Of a stretch of 8,534 nucleotides of DNA, positions 7,242-8,534 are shown one piece after another (the first letter of the stretch is position 1; the number at the start of each line of letters is the position of its first letter). The position numbers were made by a program, and so were the translations under genes. Origin of the DNA: Bacteroidales bacterium (GTDB lineage: Bacteria; Bacteroidota; Bacteroidia; Bacteroidales; VadinHA17). The stretch spans positions 1 through 8,534 of the forward strand of contig JADGPV010000131.1 in NCBI GenBank assembly GCA_017882245.1. Reading direction: 5' to 3'. A model generated the notes under the pieces. The model ran no database searches. It was given only the letters and a program-made list of their open reading frames with translations, and was not told the DNA's origin.

Positions 7242-7410
7242 GAAAATTGCCAGTTTCTAAGGTTTGTCAATCAGTTTTGCCTTCCGCAACATGTCCATTT
7301 ATATTCGTGAAAGTCGCTTTCCTGTACCGTGCAGGTGCTGAAGGCTTTTATTTTGCCCGTGGGGAAAGCTCGCCGGCAAGCATGTGGTAGGGAAACGTTT
7401 CATAATAAGC
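7242..7410 (-). other. non-coding leader between the DUF4126 gene and the receptor gene
   Basis: This 169-base gap should carry the receptor promoter and the DUF4126 transcript end. On the - strand it has a possible stem TTGCC (7379-7375) with GGCAA near 7357-7353, followed by AATAAAA, which could be a weak terminator for the DUF4126 gene. I looked for cobalamin and TPP riboswitch core motifs and for a Fur-like box and found none. No exact TAnnTTTG promoter is visible. Confidence 0.35.
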
Positions 7411-7974
7411 TCAGGATTTTCGAAGAATTCTGCGCAGCCTCGTGAAAATAAAGATTATCAGGATCAGAAAGAGAGCAACAATAAAAAACGGTATCACGAG
7501 TGACAGGATGGATGTTCCTGTTGCAGCCACATTCTCTACCGTGGCAACAACAGGATTGCCCATGCCTGCGGTCAGCTTGGTTGAGGTTAACCGTGTCAGA
7601 GCGCTCCCGCTCTGTACCACGGCCGCACTGCCACCACCGACAGCTACCCCGGTCACCCACTTCATCAGCTCATTGTCAATGGGCAGTACTGAGGTAAGCA
7701 GCAGCGTGCCGGCTCCAATTGCAAGAGGTGTACTCACCGTGTCAAGAAGGTTGTCAACGAAGGGAATGTAATATGCAAGTATCTCAACCACCGTTGCAGT
7801 TCCCAGGATGGCAATGGAAGTCCATGATGAGAGCCAATGAAAGCTTTCGTTCAGAGGCAGCACTCCCGTCTTTGCAGCTATGGCAGCTACAAGCATCGGA
7901 ACAAATACCCTGAACCCTGTACTGGCAGCTAATCCTATACCGATCGCAACGGCTGTGATTAATTCCGCATCCAT
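7411..7974 (-). CDS. DUF4126-family integral membrane protein
   Basis: The 187-residue protein is almost wholly hydrophobic, with predicted membrane segments near 5-34, 53-72, 84-97, 107-121 and a final strong one at 156-178, then a basic tail (Arg-Leu-Arg-Arg-Ile-Leu-Arg-Lys-Ser). Family hallmarks of DUF4126 are visible: Gly-Leu-Ala-Ala-Ser-Thr-Gly-Phe-Arg-Val-Phe-Val-Pro (14-26), Glu64 with Ala-Tyr-Tyr-Ile-Pro (67-71), Val-Asp-Asn-Leu-Leu-Asp (73-78) and Pro-Leu-Ala (83-85), and Gly-Asn-Pro with the following Glu-Asn (139-148). The family has no established function that I know of. The start is ATG at 7972-7974 with no clear ribosome-binding site. It follows the serine hydrolase gene on the same strand with a 69-base gap, so the two may be co-transcribed. 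Confidence 0.85.
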   Translation of the reverse strand: MDAELITAVAIGIGLAASTGFRVFVPMLVAAIAAKTGVLPLNESFHWLSSWTSIAILGTATVVEILAYYIPFVDNLLDTVSTPLAIGAGTLLLTSVLPIDNELMKWVTGVAVGGGSAAVVQSGSALTRLTSTKLTAGMGNPVVATVENVAATGTSILSLVIPFFIVALFLILIIFIFTRLRRILRKS

Positions 7975-8043
7975 AATGTTTACGAATTATTTTAATCTGA
8001 GCTTAATAATTAGGTTAAAACTAAGCCTTTCCTGAAGATTATC
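7975..8043 (-). other. AT-rich spacer between the serine hydrolase and DUF4126 genes
   Basis: This 69-base spacer contains a weak inverted repeat on the - strand (GCTTA near 8024-8020 and TAAGC near 8003-7999) with an AT-rich loop. TAGTTTTA within it differs by one base from the TAnnTTTG consensus. It could hold a weak promoter or attenuator for the DUF4126 gene, but nothing in it is convincing. Confidence 0.2.
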
Positions 8044-8534
8044 CTAATCCTTCTTAAATGACACAAGGGAGTTTTCCCGTGCAGCTGAAAAGATTGCCTC
8101 CTCAAAGTCGTAAAAAGCAGAATGTGAACCTTTTGTCAACTGATTGAATATGCCATTTGTCATCAGGATCAGGCCTGACCTGCTGTCAGGGTCAAAATAG
8201 AAGGCAGATATCAGCCCGTACGCATCTCCGGAATGTCCCATCATTTTGGAATCACTGCAGATCATATCTCCGGAAGGGCTGTTAGTGAGTATATGGACAC
8301 TGAGCCCCCAGCATCTGTCCTTTCTATCTCCGTTATCTCCATTGCTTCCGTTGAAGGTCCATTGGGGTGTATGCATCAGCCTGATGCTCCTCTTTGAAAC
8401 TATGCGTTTACCCTCATAAGTGCCTTTATTCATGTGAAGGATCATTATCCTTGCCAGTTCAACTGCTGAAATTCTAAGCCCGCCCTGTGGAGAAAAAACT
8501 GCAGCATTGGTGCCGGTCTTATACCCTGAAAAAT
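8044..8534 (-). CDS. C-terminal part of a class C beta-lactamase-like serine hydrolase (N-terminus outside the window)
   Basis: The frame is open at the right edge and 162 residues are visible. They start Phe-Ser-Gly-Tyr-Lys-Thr-Gly-Thr and continue with Ser-Pro-Gln-Gly-Gly-Leu-Arg-Ile-Ser-Ala, then Glu-Leu-Ala-Arg-Ile-Met, the typical helix of the beta-lactamase/PBP4* family (PF00144 type). Downstream, Gly-His-Ser-Gly-Asp-Ala-Tyr-Gly (HSG at 8227-8235) is the equivalent of the KTG/HxG motif that lines the active site in these enzymes, followed by strands ending in Leu-Ile-Leu-Met-Thr-Asn-Gly. The catalytic Ser-x-x-Lys and the Tyr-x-Asn motif would lie in the missing N-terminal part. Members act as D-amino-acid peptidases, esterases or beta-lactamases, mostly in the periplasm; the activity cannot be chosen here. 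An ATG at 8443-8445 is internal, since conserved sequence continues upstream of it. Confidence 0.88.
   Translation of the reverse strand, partial: FSGYKTGTNAAVFSPQGGLRISAVELARIMILHMNKGTYEGKRIVSKRSIRLMHTPQWTFNGSNGDNGDRKDRCWGLSVHILTNSPSGDMICSDSKMMGHSGDAYGLISAFYFDPDSRSGLILMTNGIFNQLTKGSHSAFYDFEEAIFSAARENSLVSFKKD

Noticed and set aside
7242..7410. Cobalamin or TPP riboswitch upstream of the receptor gene
   Set aside because: The conserved core motifs of either class are not visible on the - strand; only generic GC-rich segments are present.
1..8534. CRISPR array, tRNA, rRNA, insertion sequence or phage genes
   Set aside because: No regularly spaced direct repeats, no cloverleaf or rRNA signature, and no transposase, integrase or phage structural protein was seen on either strand.

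Overview
The window looks like ordinary chromosomal DNA from a member of the Bacteroidota, probably a Bacteroidales-like lineage from the environment. The signs are moderate G+C in genes with AT-rich gaps, almost no Shine-Dalgarno sequences, one good match to the Bacteroidota promoter (TTG, 18 nt, TAnnTTTG), a one-polypeptide PurL of 1232 residues close to the length usual in Bacteroides, and a 716-residue TonB-dependent outer-membrane receptor. The taxonomic placement is inferred from these features and was not tested by a search.

Layout from left to right. Positions 1-346 (+) hold the 3' end of a gene for a cysteine-rich CCG-domain Fe-S protein of the HdrB/GlpC/LutA type. Positions 347-624 are an AT-rich gap with a weak terminator candidate, two short hairpins and a plausible promoter. 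Positions 625-1176 (+) encode a small lipoprotein of unknown function that looks like a beta-sandwich. It converges on purL (1202-4900, -), the FGAM synthase of purine synthesis. A perfect 10-bp palindrome (1181-1202) lies between the two stop codons and reaches the purL stop. Positions 4901-5090 form the purL leader and the tail of the next gene. Positions 5091-7241 (-) encode the TonB-dependent receptor. Positions 7242-7410 are a non-coding leader in which no known riboswitch could be recognised. Positions 7411-7974 (-) encode a DUF4126 membrane protein. Positions 8044-8534 (-) hold the C-terminal part of a class C beta-lactamase-like serine hydrolase whose catalytic SxxK motif is outside the window.

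How the genes relate. No multi-gene pathway or defence system is visible. PurL is housekeeping. The receptor and the lipoprotein act at the cell envelope, and the hydrolase and DUF4126 protein may share a transcript (69-bp gap, same strand). The receptor has no SusD partner or other transport gene beside it, so its substrate is open. The items most worth a second look are the palindrome that appears to supply the purL stop codon, the inverted repeats that overlap candidate promoters of the lipoprotein gene and of purL, and the unrecognised lipoprotein itself. I see no convincing evidence for a new biological system here.
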